NCBI GenBank assembly: GCA_041228285.1
Contig: CP166133.1
Span: 1,893,380 to 1,957,379, forward strand
Origin: Neisseriaceae bacterium CLB008
GTDB lineage: Bacteria; Pseudomonadota; Gammaproteobacteria; Burkholderiales; Neisseriaceae
Direction of reading: 5' to 3'
Length of the DNA stretch: 64,000 bases
Each line of letters opens with the position of its first letter. The first letter of the stretch is position 1. The position numbers and the translations under genes were made by a program. Below the pieces are notes generated by a model that was not told where the DNA came from, searched no databases, and was given only the letters and a program-made list of their open reading frames with translations. Positions 26,272 through 35,028 of this stretch are shown one piece after another.

Positions 26272-26900
26272 TACACCTCTTCATTTTCTTTAGATAATTC
26301 TTCGGCTTTGGCAACAGAGATCCCCCCTGAATGGGGAATATTATTATGCACCTCCGCAGGAACAAGCTGCATGGTTTCACAATCCTCACACTCATGCCAG
26401 GTATAATTATTATCTTTACGCCATTGAGATACATCACCAGGTGACCAGTCTGTCTTGCCATCTTTTCCTTCAGCATTCCATTGTTCAGCTTGTTTGGTAT
26501 CGGCCTGATTGAAATTAATCCGGCGGTCTGTTGTGAAGTCATCAATTTTCACTTCACTCTCCATTACTGTACTAAAATCTGGGTAACCATCCTTAAATAC
26601 AATGGTTTCAATGTCATATTTATCCAGTATTTCACCCCATGTCAGACCATTTGGATTACCATTTTTACCATTGTCAGGATCAGGAACAACATCTGGATTG
26701 GGTTTCCAATGGGTTTCATTATTTATTTCAACCCACTCACCTCCAGTACGCGGTAATCGGCAATTATCAACCAAGCTTGCCTCTTGAGAAATGGCATCTG
26801 ACAAACCAGCTTTTGTTTTTTCTACAAAAAAATCTTTTAACGATGTTGCCTCACTAACAACCTCTTTAGCAATCTCTTTAAGTACCATTGACTCAATCAT
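26271..26900 (-). CDS. HNH nuclease of polymorphic-toxin type
   Basis: A 209-residue protein. Residues about 80-198 match the HNH/endonuclease VII-like toxin domain: KDGYPDFSTVMESEVKI, DRRINFNQAD, then YTWHECEDCETMQLVPAEV and HNNIPHSGGIS. Likely metal and catalytic residues are His169, His185 and His190. Where the WHH subfamily has a second histidine, this protein has Glu170. Residues 1-45 are a helical leader without signal peptide, PAAR, Rhs or other delivery module. It overlaps HerA upstream and the immunity gene downstream by 1 nt each. Expected action is DNA cleavage; how it is deployed is unknown. Confidence 0.85.
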   Translation of the reverse strand: MIESMVLKEIAKEVVSEATSLKDFFVEKTKAGLSDAISQEASLVDNCRLPRTGGEWVEINNETHWKPNPDVVPDPDNGKNGNPNGLTWGEILDKYDIETIVFKDGYPDFSTVMESEVKIDDFTTDRRINFNQADTKQAEQWNAEGKDGKTDWSPGDVSQWRKDNNYTWHECEDCETMQLVPAEVHNNIPHSGGISVAKAEELSKENEEV

Positions 26901-29900
26901 TAAACCATCCCTCCAATGCTTCTTTCAGCACAATACTTAAGCCATTCATGGTGCATACTACCCAACTCTAAATTCTTATTGGCATAATCTTGAATATAGC
27001 AACCAAGTACTGCATCCAAAACTTCACGTGATGCACCACTACCCACTATGTTATCAGCAACTTCAACCAAATTTTGTGATAGCAAATGAAATGGATTGTC
27101 TGGATTAACGGCAGATTTTAGGTGTTTTTCTATAGTTGTCATTACTGCCAATTTAGAACCCAGTACTTGCAACAACAAATTCACCATTTGTTTATTGTCA
27201 CTCCACAAGGATAATTTCCCAGTCTCCTGATATTCTTGTAAATTTTTTAATAAACTTACTCTTACATTAGTCGGAAGGTTTATAGATTCAAGCCCTTGTG
27301 TTATAACTTGCAAATCAGCCTTTTCTACTACTGCCATGTATTTTCGCAAAAGAAAACGTGATACGTGTAAATTAAACATTTGAGTAGAAACACGATTAGA
27401 AGCATCAGATGCATCAAACTGGTAAACAGTTTCATGGGAATTAAAATAATTAATTCGACACAAAACAGGCTCTAACCAATTATTTTGATTGACCAATGCG
27501 ACACCTGTCGGCAATTTTGATAGCTCATCTAGTTTTTCATCATCTAAACCAATAGACTTACCCGCTGCACGTCTATCTGACTCTTCTGGTAACCTCATGA
27601 CAATCTTGGTGTTGGTATTGCGAATTGCTGCAATATCCACAGCACCTGGCGACTGGTCAATAATCATAAAACCTTCACCATAGGTTCTCATCTCAGCAAT
27701 TGAATTGGTAATCATCTCAACTGATTTAGATTCTAGACTAGCACCTCCCTCTTGGCCTGAAGCAGTCGTGGCCTTGAGAATATTATGGGCTTCTTCCAGA
27801 ACAGTAACATGACGCAAAGGCAGATTCATGCCACCCTCACTCATTCGGTATTCATTTAAACGAACAAGTAAAATACCCATAATCAATGATTTTGTTTCAG
27901 ATGAACCCACTCGGCTTAAATCGACAATACAGCTCTTATCAAACAATGTTGCCGAGTCAATTTCATTGTGTGTAAAGATCTGCCCATTCAAACCATTGGT
28001 TAATGATTTAACACGTGTCACCAATGAACCAATATAATTAGATTTAACCTCTTCAGAGAAGCTCGATTGCTGAACTACTTTTTCTAACGATTGTAGAACA
28101 TCAAAAAAAGATGGGAAAATATTGAAGCCTATAGGATTAATAGATTCCTCCAGCGACCATCCACACCCATCATATGCATCTAAAATAGCTTCTTTTAAAA
28201 TAGCAGGCATCGCCGCATACATAGGCCAGCAAACATTGAAAATCTCGACTAAACGATCAATATGCTCAAGAACATGTATATTTTCTGGAAAAGCAAATGG
28301 ATTGATTCTAAGCAAATGGTTAATCTTAGGATTGGTGCCATAAACCGAAACATTATCTTGATTTCCAAAAACATGTTTATACTCACCTTTAGCAGGTTCA
28401 ATAATCATGAATGGAATATTGTGCTCTTGTAACTGCCCTAAAATCTCATATACTGTATTGCTCTTACCAGAACCCGTTGATCCAGTAATAAACATGTGGC
28501 TGGTTAAATTATTTAAATCCAGCTCAACTTTTTGTTTGGTATCGCGCCACAAATGGTGAATAGAGCCCAAACTAATGCTATTTATGGCATTACTTGTTTT
28601 TAAATAGCCATCTAGATTTTGAACTTGTCTACCAAATGCCTGCGCTTTAATCACAGCAGTTCCTGATGTAGAGTGTCTTGGTAAACTAAGCTGAACAGCC
28701 ATCTCCTGGCCTGAAACTAAGGTTGCTGGTGTTAAATATCCTATATCTAATGATGGTAAAAAATCTGCATGCAATCGAGGATGAGACAGGTTTTTTAACC
28801 AGCGCAAAACACCATTTAACTCATTATGAGATGCATCCCAAGTGGTTAAAGCAAAATTTTCAGTATTGGAATTTTGCCCTCTCATGAGTCCAAGAAAAAT
28901 ACTGGCTAAGGATTCAGATGAAGCAAAGTTATCACCAATAAAATAGGCTGCAGTATTCCAACCACCATAACGATTGGCTTCTTCAACCCGCTCCAATTGG
29001 TGATCGACCTTGGCTAGTAATTGCTCAATCCCCTTATCAACCATTTCCAAGGTCAGTGTTTTACCACTACCATATGTTGAAGTATCTGTTTTGGTCTTAC
29101 TACTACCCCTTGTTTCAGTGGTCGTATCAGTAACACCTTCGGTATTGGTTTTTGATTGAGCTGTACTTAATGACTTTGTTTCAGAGTAACTACTGCCTGT
29201 TGTGCTCGAATGCGAATTGGACTCAGACTCCGAGATGGGTCTTCTCAAAACCGTCGTTGCCAACGTCCCAATAATGGGTAAAGCTGCCCACAGCCCATTT
29301 TTATTCACTGATGAAGACTGAGATGTAGATTCACTTTGGGTCGTTCCCTGTGTAGTAGACAAGCCCTCGGTAAGCGTTTCTCCTCGAGACTCCGTCAAAC
29401 TCAAACTTTTACCCAAGGATTGGCTCAAGTTATAGCCAAGAGCATCACTCACGGCTTCACTTTGATTTTCGTTGTATGAGGCTGTTTGTTTTAACAACGG
29501 CGATAATTGTGTGGCAACTTGTTCATACCCCATTCGAATAACTTCAAGATCTTGCTTTAAAACAGGTTCAGCCAAAATAATTGCTTGATATTTTCGCCCT
29601 TCTGCTGCATCAATAAAACGCTCGATGCCTTGCATAAAGTGTTCTCTTTCCTCAACAGCCAATGATGGAACACCTGACACAGCTGTTACGGACGCAGCAG
29701 CAGATTGCCCGTTAATAGGATTTTGGATTTTTTCCAAAATACCCGAAATTTCTTGACCATTTAGTTTATTAAGTGCGCTACCGCCAAAATGGCCTTGAAA
29801 TGTTTCTGTTAACAAACTACCAGCATTAGAGCCTTGGATTTTATTGGGTTCACCACGAGCACCTATATACAGCGTTGTGGTTTCTCCATCACAATCAATG

Positions 29901-30172
29901 TAAAAAAACACAGAGAATCCAGCAATGCCCAAAGCTGTGTATGCTGCTGATAAACTTTCTAATACCGATTGTTTATTGTCTAAAACAATTCGTTCTACTT
30001 TGTACAAACTAACATCTGCATTTACATTTAAGGTATTTCTGGGAAATATTGGCTCTACTTGGCAATTTTTCAATTGCGCCAAATAGCCTTTGTTAATCAC
30101 AAAACTACTTTCTGCCAAAGCTTGTTCAGCCTTTTGCACGTATTGATTTGCCGTTACGATATTGCTACTCAT
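26900..30172 (-). CDS. HerA/FtsK-like ATPase with Ser/Thr-rich insert
   Basis: A 1090-residue protein. The N-terminal 230 residues form an unrecognised domain. Residues about 235-370 are extremely Ser/Thr-rich and contain one hydrophobic stretch (NGLWAALPIIGTLATTVLRR). The ATPase domain follows, with Walker A GSTGSGKS near 560, Walker B VTVLEEAHN near 790, and a DQSPGAVDIAAIRNTNTK sensor region near 840, as in HerA/DUF87 hexameric translocases. The last 150 residues are helical. It may pump DNA or protein at the membrane. It starts 9 nt after the tail-anchored protein gene and overlaps the nuclease gene by 1 nt. Confidence 0.85.
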   Translation of the reverse strand: MSSNIVTANQYVQKAEQALAESSFVINKGYLAQLKNCQVEPIFPRNTLNVNADVSLYKVERIVLDNKQSVLESLSAAYTALGIAGFSVFFYIDCDGETTTLYIGARGEPNKIQGSNAGSLLTETFQGHFGGSALNKLNGQEISGILEKIQNPINGQSAAASVTAVSGVPSLAVEEREHFMQGIERFIDAAEGRKYQAIILAEPVLKQDLEVIRMGYEQVATQLSPLLKQTASYNENQSEAVSDALGYNLSQSLGKSLSLTESRGETLTEGLSTTQGTTQSESTSQSSSVNKNGLWAALPIIGTLATTVLRRPISESESNSHSSTTGSSYSETKSLSTAQSKTNTEGVTDTTTETRGSSKTKTDTSTYGSGKTLTLEMVDKGIEQLLAKVDHQLERVEEANRYGGWNTAAYFIGDNFASSESLASIFLGLMRGQNSNTENFALTTWDASHNELNGVLRWLKNLSHPRLHADFLPSLDIGYLTPATLVSGQEMAVQLSLPRHSTSGTAVIKAQAFGRQVQNLDGYLKTSNAINSISLGSIHHLWRDTKQKVELDLNNLTSHMFITGSTGSGKSNTVYEILGQLQEHNIPFMIIEPAKGEYKHVFGNQDNVSVYGTNPKINHLLRINPFAFPENIHVLEHIDRLVEIFNVCWPMYAAMPAILKEAILDAYDGCGWSLEESINPIGFNIFPSFFDVLQSLEKVVQQSSFSEEVKSNYIGSLVTRVKSLTNGLNGQIFTHNEIDSATLFDKSCIVDLSRVGSSETKSLIMGILLVRLNEYRMSEGGMNLPLRHVTVLEEAHNILKATTASGQEGGASLESKSVEMITNSIAEMRTYGEGFMIIDQSPGAVDIAAIRNTNTKIVMRLPEESDRRAAGKSIGLDDEKLDELSKLPTGVALVNQNNWLEPVLCRINYFNSHETVYQFDASDASNRVSTQMFNLHVSRFLLRKYMAVVEKADLQVITQGLESINLPTNVRVSLLKNLQEYQETGKLSLWSDNKQMVNLLLQVLGSKLAVMTTIEKHLKSAVNPDNPFHLLSQNLVEVADNIVGSGASREVLDAVLGCYIQDYANKNLELGSMHHEWLKYCAERSIGGMV

Positions 30173-30181
30173 TGCAGCCCC

Positions 30182-31123
30182 TTACTTAACAATTTTAAAC
30201 AAAATCAACAAACCAGCCAAAACAGCACCACCAATAAGAAAAATTTTCTTAACAATATCATTTTGTCTTTGGCTTTGTCTTTGGCTTTGGCTTTGGCGAA
30301 TAGTAGGCGTAGCAACAGGCGTTGCTGCTTTTGGTTCGGTTTTTATATTTGTCTTATTTGCCTCACTCACAACCAAACGTGATTGCGCTGTTTTTTGATT
30401 CAAAGACACCAATACATTGGTTAAATGTAATAAACGCTCTATAGCAAAATTGGCATTCAAATAACTTTGCTGTTCCAACAGGTAACGCTCATCCCAACTA
30501 CCCTCATCATTATCAATGGTTTTATTGAACTTAGAGATTGCATAGGCTTCAAATAAACTAGGCAATTCTTGATAAGCATACAAAATCGACAACAAAACAT
30601 CTTCAACTGAATAGCTTTTAGTATTGATGTACAAAGATAACAATGCCTTAATCTTAGCAACATCATTACCTTGTATGGCAGTACTAAAATCAGCAGTCGG
30701 TTGGTATTGCATTAATAAATTCTTGTTTGCATTTAATAGTTGATTGATATCCAATTGCCCAGCCTCCGAAGACATAACTTCATTATTCATGATTTCTGAG
30801 TGAACACTTGCTTCTACACCGTCAACCAACACGGTAAAGCCTTTGTAACCTTTTTCTTGTAGGTATCTTTTGACTTCCAGTGCATGCATACACCGTTCGT
30901 ATGTGAACTCTTCACTCATTAATGTGCCTATTTGCTTCATGAAATAGCGCTCATCCCAAGAAACAATGTTTGTATCAAACTCTTCTGATGATTTGTTATC
31001 AACTTCTGATGATTTGTTATCAAAAATATCTTTCGGGAGCTTGTGCAGAAACTGCTGACCATTATCTGCAGCTGATTTTTTATTTGTTATTTCGGATATC
31101 ACTTTTTCTTTGGTCATGGTCAT
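30182..31123 (-). CDS. Tail-anchored protein with an internal duplication
   Basis: A 313-residue protein of unknown family. Two copies of a helical motif are visible: SWDERYFMKQIGTLM then EEFTYERCMHALEVKRYL near residue 58, and SWDERYLLEQQSYL then ANFAIERLLHLTNVLVSL near residue 211. A Gln/Ser/Arg repeat precedes a single C-terminal membrane helix (KIFLIGGAVLAGLLILFKIV), so it is probably anchored by its tail with the bulk in the cytoplasm. It overlaps the large dynamin gene by 4 nt and may tether the system to the membrane. Confidence 0.75.
   Translation of the reverse strand: MTMTKEKVISEITNKKSAADNGQQFLHKLPKDIFDNKSSEVDNKSSEEFDTNIVSWDERYFMKQIGTLMSEEFTYERCMHALEVKRYLQEKGYKGFTVLVDGVEASVHSEIMNNEVMSSEAGQLDINQLLNANKNLLMQYQPTADFSTAIQGNDVAKIKALLSLYINTKSYSVEDVLLSILYAYQELPSLFEAYAISKFNKTIDNDEGSWDERYLLEQQSYLNANFAIERLLHLTNVLVSLNQKTAQSRLVVSEANKTNIKTEPKAATPVATPTIRQSQSQRQSQRQNDIVKKIFLIGGAVLAGLLILFKIVK
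30262..30297. repeat. Hexanucleotide repeat inside the tail-anchored protein gene
   Basis: Six tandem units of TTTGKC, where K is G or T, encode the Gln-Ser/Arg repeat before the membrane helix. The unit is a multiple of three, so copy-number change would alter linker length without shifting the frame. Confidence 0.8.
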
Positions 31124-33459
31124 GATGCTGCTCCATTTTCATTAATAGATAAAATACGGAATAGTTTTTCTTCAAATTTATTAATATCATCCAAATTCTG
31201 TGTGGCTTGTTGAATATTTTTTTCTCTTAATGCTTTATCTTGAGTTTGTGCATACAAATCTGCTGTTAAATCAGAAAATGCTTTATCAAACTCTATTGCC
31301 ATGAAATTGCAAAGTTTATCTACTATCTCTCCAGCTTGTTTTTTCGATTCCTCTACCGCCAAGTCAGAAACCTTATCCAAATGTATTTTAATATCAACAA
31401 AATGACGATCCCATAGGTCGACAACATTAACCTTTTCATCAACCACTGTTGCTGTATAGGTTTCTTCCACTTCAGATTTCCATAACCACAAGCTTCGCCA
31501 AGTTCTTTTTTCCACCATTAGAGTACGCTCTACTTGACGTTCATGTTTCTGAATATCTTGATCACTAACATCCAAAACGAACGCCTTTTCTGCAAGTTGC
31601 CCGATTCGTGTTTTTAAACTATCAAAAACAGGAAGGTTTAATGTATGAATATCCTCAACACTCTCAAACACACGACTAACATGCTCTTGGTATTTATTTA
31701 ATAAATCTTTTTCAACAGACTCTTTAGATGACTCATGAGCTTTTTCCAACTGAATGGTTAAATTAAGCAAAACATGGTTAACTCGCTCTTCTAGTTTGGT
31801 AAATCTGGTTTTTGCTTGACTCGGCTCAACATCCCCTTGAGCAACCGTATCACCAATTTTATTTAACTCACTAAGCACATCTACAAAACAGTTTAGAATA
31901 TTATCAGCCACGGCATCAGCAATTGCACTGTCATTCAAATCAGCAATGAAGCCTTTAGAAGTTAATGCTTCGTCCCTTTGCTTATTTAAAGCTTCTAAGC
32001 TATCTGCAATGATAGATAACTCTTTTTCATCAGTTTCTAAAGCTTTCGTAATAATTTCTTTATTTGAACTGAGTTTGATGACTTCCTTCAAAACATCATG
32101 TGCTCGGCTAACACGGTGGGGTAAGTTATACTTATTAATATACTCACTAATAACAGCTTCTACAGCAGGGACTCCACTGCGTTTTAAAGCTTCTGAATGG
32201 TTCTTGTTATCGAGAGTCATTTGCTCAGAGCGATTTAATGGCATGTATTGAATTAAATCCATGCTATCTTCTTCAGTGAATAAATCCTCAAATTTCGCTA
32301 AATCTCCACGCTCACTGCGTGTCAATAAATCAGGGCTTAAACCCCTTTTTCGCAACAATGAAGCAAATTGAGCCGATATTGGATAGACTCTGGGATTCTC
32401 AATACCATTCTTGCATAAATACTCTTTGGCTCTGGTAACAATCTTTTGTAAGTCTTCACCTTTTTCTGGATCAAAGACATCTGCTTTATTTAAAATGAAT
32501 AAAAAACGGTCTCTACTTTGCTTCCCGCCCTTACTCATTGCCTTTGAAATACTATCTAACAAACCTTGATCATCTTGAATACCCAATTGTGACGCATTCA
32601 AAATATATAAAATAACAGGACTTCGTTCTGTATTTTCAATTTGTTCCATAGTTGTTTTTGCATGGCTTTTGTCTTGGCTATTATTGGGTCCTGGAGTGTC
32701 TGTCAACACTAAACGCACATTTTCATTTTCCTCAATGCCAATTAAGTTACCATCAATTGAAATACAAGCTGTTTCAGGGTCTTTATTCCAATCTGCAATA
32801 AAGCTAACCTCATCCTTCGATGAAGTATCACTAATATTGACTTCTCGCTGCGGCCCTATTTCATCGCCTTCTCTTGAAAGACGAGAAACAGTAAATTGCC
32901 CTTGTTTTCTGGCTTTATTATTGTTGATTTGTGCCAATGTTGCAGTAGTTGCTTCATTTAGTGCAGGAAGCAAATCGCAACCTAACATACTGTTAATGAA
33001 TGTTGACTTACCTGACGACATGGTCGCGACCACAAAGACATCAAAATTATTATCAAATGCTGTATTTAGGTTTTTTTGGGTTTCTTTGTTGCTATTAAAA
33101 TATTCACTGAATAAAGGATTGGCCTTGGCTTCTTCTATCAACTGTTTCATTTTTGATAAACGATTCTCACCATTCTCAACTCGATGGAAAGCCAACTTGA
33201 TATTAAAACCATTCGTGTTAGCGCTCTCTACTGCTGCTTCCACATCAATACAATCACTTTCAACACCAGTAAAATCAACCTCATACTCTCGTTCTTGGCC
33301 AAAAATAGCATACAAATCACCAAAAAAATTATCAATCCAAAATTGCAATCTCTGTGATTTAAATCTAGACAATTCTGAATTTTCGGCTGGTATTTCACCA
33401 TTTACCCAAATATTAGTTTGAATAGTAAATGGATTATGCTCAATTTTTAATGTAATCAT
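31120..33459 (-). CDS. Large dynamin-like GTPase
   Basis: A 779-residue bacterial dynamin-family protein. Residues 1-100 are an extra N-terminal domain (ITLKIEHNPFTIQTNIWVNG). The GTPase domain has P-loop ATMSSGKS at about 145-152, a switch threonine in NEATTAT, G3 DTPGPNNSQDKSHAKT and G4 NKAD. The C-terminal half is long helices, as in dynamin stalks, with a Trp-rich patch (RTWRSLWLWKSE) that could touch membrane. It overlaps the genes on both sides by 4 nt (ATGA). Paired dynamin-like proteins often work as heteromers that remodel membranes. Confidence 0.88.
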   Translation of the reverse strand: MITLKIEHNPFTIQTNIWVNGEIPAENSELSRFKSQRLQFWIDNFFGDLYAIFGQEREYEVDFTGVESDCIDVEAAVESANTNGFNIKLAFHRVENGENRLSKMKQLIEEAKANPLFSEYFNSNKETQKNLNTAFDNNFDVFVVATMSSGKSTFINSMLGCDLLPALNEATTATLAQINNNKARKQGQFTVSRLSREGDEIGPQREVNISDTSSKDEVSFIADWNKDPETACISIDGNLIGIEENENVRLVLTDTPGPNNSQDKSHAKTTMEQIENTERSPVILYILNASQLGIQDDQGLLDSISKAMSKGGKQSRDRFLFILNKADVFDPEKGEDLQKIVTRAKEYLCKNGIENPRVYPISAQFASLLRKRGLSPDLLTRSERGDLAKFEDLFTEEDSMDLIQYMPLNRSEQMTLDNKNHSEALKRSGVPAVEAVISEYINKYNLPHRVSRAHDVLKEVIKLSSNKEIITKALETDEKELSIIADSLEALNKQRDEALTSKGFIADLNDSAIADAVADNILNCFVDVLSELNKIGDTVAQGDVEPSQAKTRFTKLEERVNHVLLNLTIQLEKAHESSKESVEKDLLNKYQEHVSRVFESVEDIHTLNLPVFDSLKTRIGQLAEKAFVLDVSDQDIQKHERQVERTLMVEKRTWRSLWLWKSEVEETYTATVVDEKVNVVDLWDRHFVDIKIHLDKVSDLAVEESKKQAGEIVDKLCNFMAIEFDKAFSDLTADLYAQTQDKALREKNIQQATQNLDDINKFEEKLFRILSINENGAAS

Positions 33460-34343
33460 GCTGCTAAACCTTTCTGATAATTTACCAATTGAATATTAAA
33501 TTCAAGTAGGCCACTACTGCTAATAAGTTGCTTAAAAATTTCTTGTTTGTTTTCTATACTAATGCTTTGAAAGTCACTAAAAGTTAGCTCTTGACCAATA
33601 TCCATACTATTTATAACATTGACCAAAAGATGCCTTTCACTGCGACTCATTGGATGACCATTTAAATATTTAGAGGCAGTCAAAATAGCCAATGAAGACA
33701 TAGGGATGATTGCCGCCTTATCAAACTTGCTCAGATTAAATTGGCTTAAATACCGCTTAGCATTCTCACAAGCTGTTGCAGCATTTTCTCCTTTTTCCTC
33801 ATCCAAGCAATCAACTTTGTTAATAACAAACATAATATGCTTTGTGTTATTCTCAACCTTTTTAATAAACTCCAATAGCCGCTTATCATCCTCAATACCA
33901 ATTTGAGTTGCATTTAACACATAAATGATCAAATCTAATTTAGTATCGGATATAAACCGCTCTAAAATAACCTGATGCCTTTTATCTTGACTGTTATTGG
34001 GTCCTGGACTGTCATAAATCATTACTGATTGAGTCATGTTAACGAGGTTCTGATAAGGCCCCCTTACCTCAATATAAGACACCTCGACATCTTGGTTCAG
34101 CTCCACCAAAATCTCTTTGTTAATATGCTTTACAGGCGTTATTTTTTTACTTCGTGCTTTTTTAACAAAACCATTTTTTTGAAAATCAAGTAAATCATTA
34201 TCTTGTCGAATAGCAGTAATCTTAGCTGTTGTCGCTTCATTCGCAGAGTACAATAACTCTATACCCAATATGCTGTTAATTAATGTCGTTTTGCCAGAGC
34301 TCATGGTTGCAACCACGGCAATGCTAAATAAATCCGTACTCAC
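33456..34343 (-). CDS. Short dynamin-like GTPase
   Basis: A 295-residue protein that is almost only a GTPase domain: P-loop ATMSSGKTT at residues 12-20, NEATTAKITAI, G3 YDSPGPNNSQDKRH and G4 NKVD. It lacks the long helical stalk of its larger partner but shares the unusual ATMSSGK P-loop and SPGPNNSQDK-type G3, so the two are paralogues. It starts with GTG behind an AAGG site and is the first of six tightly coupled genes. Membrane action would need the partner. Confidence 0.87.
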   Translation of the reverse strand: MSTDLFSIAVVATMSSGKTTLINSILGIELLYSANEATTAKITAIRQDNDLLDFQKNGFVKKARSKKITPVKHINKEILVELNQDVEVSYIEVRGPYQNLVNMTQSVMIYDSPGPNNSQDKRHQVILERFISDTKLDLIIYVLNATQIGIEDDKRLLEFIKKVENNTKHIMFVINKVDCLDEEKGENAATACENAKRYLSQFNLSKFDKAAIIPMSSLAILTASKYLNGHPMSRSERHLLVNVINSMDIGQELTFSDFQSISIENKQEIFKQLISSSGLLEFNIQLVNYQKGLAA

Positions 34344-34428
34344 TTGATTAATACCTTCATTTTATAAGACAGTAATATTTAAAATAGGCCCAGATACTGA
34401 ATAAAACCATGTCACACAATAAAATAAT

Positions 34429-34773
34429 CTACTTCTTCCACTCCACCAAAATCCGCCCATTTGCCAGATCTCGGCAAATTTCATATTGCGGATTCCATGT
34501 AAGGATATTATGTGCAGCAATGCCTGTTAAAGCGGCCAGGCCTGCGCCCATTGAGAAGATACCCGTAGCAGCAGCCACGATTCGGCCCTTGGTGTAAATG
34601 CGACAAGTTAAACCAGCGGCTTCGATGGCTTCTTCTATTGACGTACATTGATCAAACGTGTTTTCAAAATCAATGCCATGAATGTGAAAACTTTTGCGTT
34701 CTGCGACCAGATTGTCAATTTGTGATACATCACTGAACTGCAAAATTATTGGTTTTTTCTTTTTAAAAAACAT
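34429..34773 (-). CDS. Small protein with a Gly/Ala-rich hydrophobic segment
   Basis: A 114-residue protein of unknown family. The N-terminus is basic (MFFKKKKP). A C-terminal hydrophobic stretch, VAAATGIFSMGAGLAALTG, could be one membrane pass or a glycine-zipper-like helix. It lies 10 nt after the zinc-ribbon gene and 85 nt before the short dynamin gene. It may belong to the system; nothing else is known. Confidence 0.6.
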   Translation of the reverse strand: MFFKKKKPIILQFSDVSQIDNLVAERKSFHIHGIDFENTFDQCTSIEEAIEAAGLTCRIYTKGRIVAAATGIFSMGAGLAALTGIAAHNILTWNPQYEICRDLANGRILVEWKK

Positions 34774-34783
34774 GGTATTTTCC

Positions 34784-34963
34784 TTATTTTTTGAACCATT
34801 CCGTTACCAAATCCCAAGAGCTGGCTTCTTGTATTTTGATTTGGCTGCTGCCACATTTGGGGCAATTGGATAGGCCAGGCAAAGCATCACTTTTGATGGT
34901 TGGGCTTTTCCAAGAGCAAGTTTGGCAGCATAATAATTTTGGTGGGTATGGAGCGATGGGCAT
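34784..34963 (-). CDS. Small zinc-ribbon protein
   Basis: A 59-residue protein with two CxxC pairs, CCQTC and NCPKCG, forming a rubredoxin-like zinc ribbon. The ATG at 34963 has AAGGA at good distance; a GTG at 34996 is also open. It is the first gene after the WYL regulator and the inverted repeat 35014-35028. It could bind nucleic acid or protein. Confidence 0.65.
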   Translation of the reverse strand: MPIAPYPPKLLCCQTCSWKSPTIKSDALPGLSNCPKCGSSQIKIQEASSWDLVTEWFKK

Positions 34964-35013
34964 CTGCAATATCCTTGTTAATCCAATCAATGACACAGTG
35001 TAACAATAGGCAT

Positions 35014-35028
35014 GGACAGCTTATGTCC
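35014..35028. promoter_or_regulatory. Candidate WYL operator, site 2
   Basis: GGACA-GCTTA-TGTCC is a perfect 5-5-5 inverted repeat inside ATGGACAGCTTATGTCCTA. It overlaps the WYL stop codon and precedes the zinc-ribbon gene. A nearly identical sequence occurs at 35965-35979. Confidence 0.65.
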
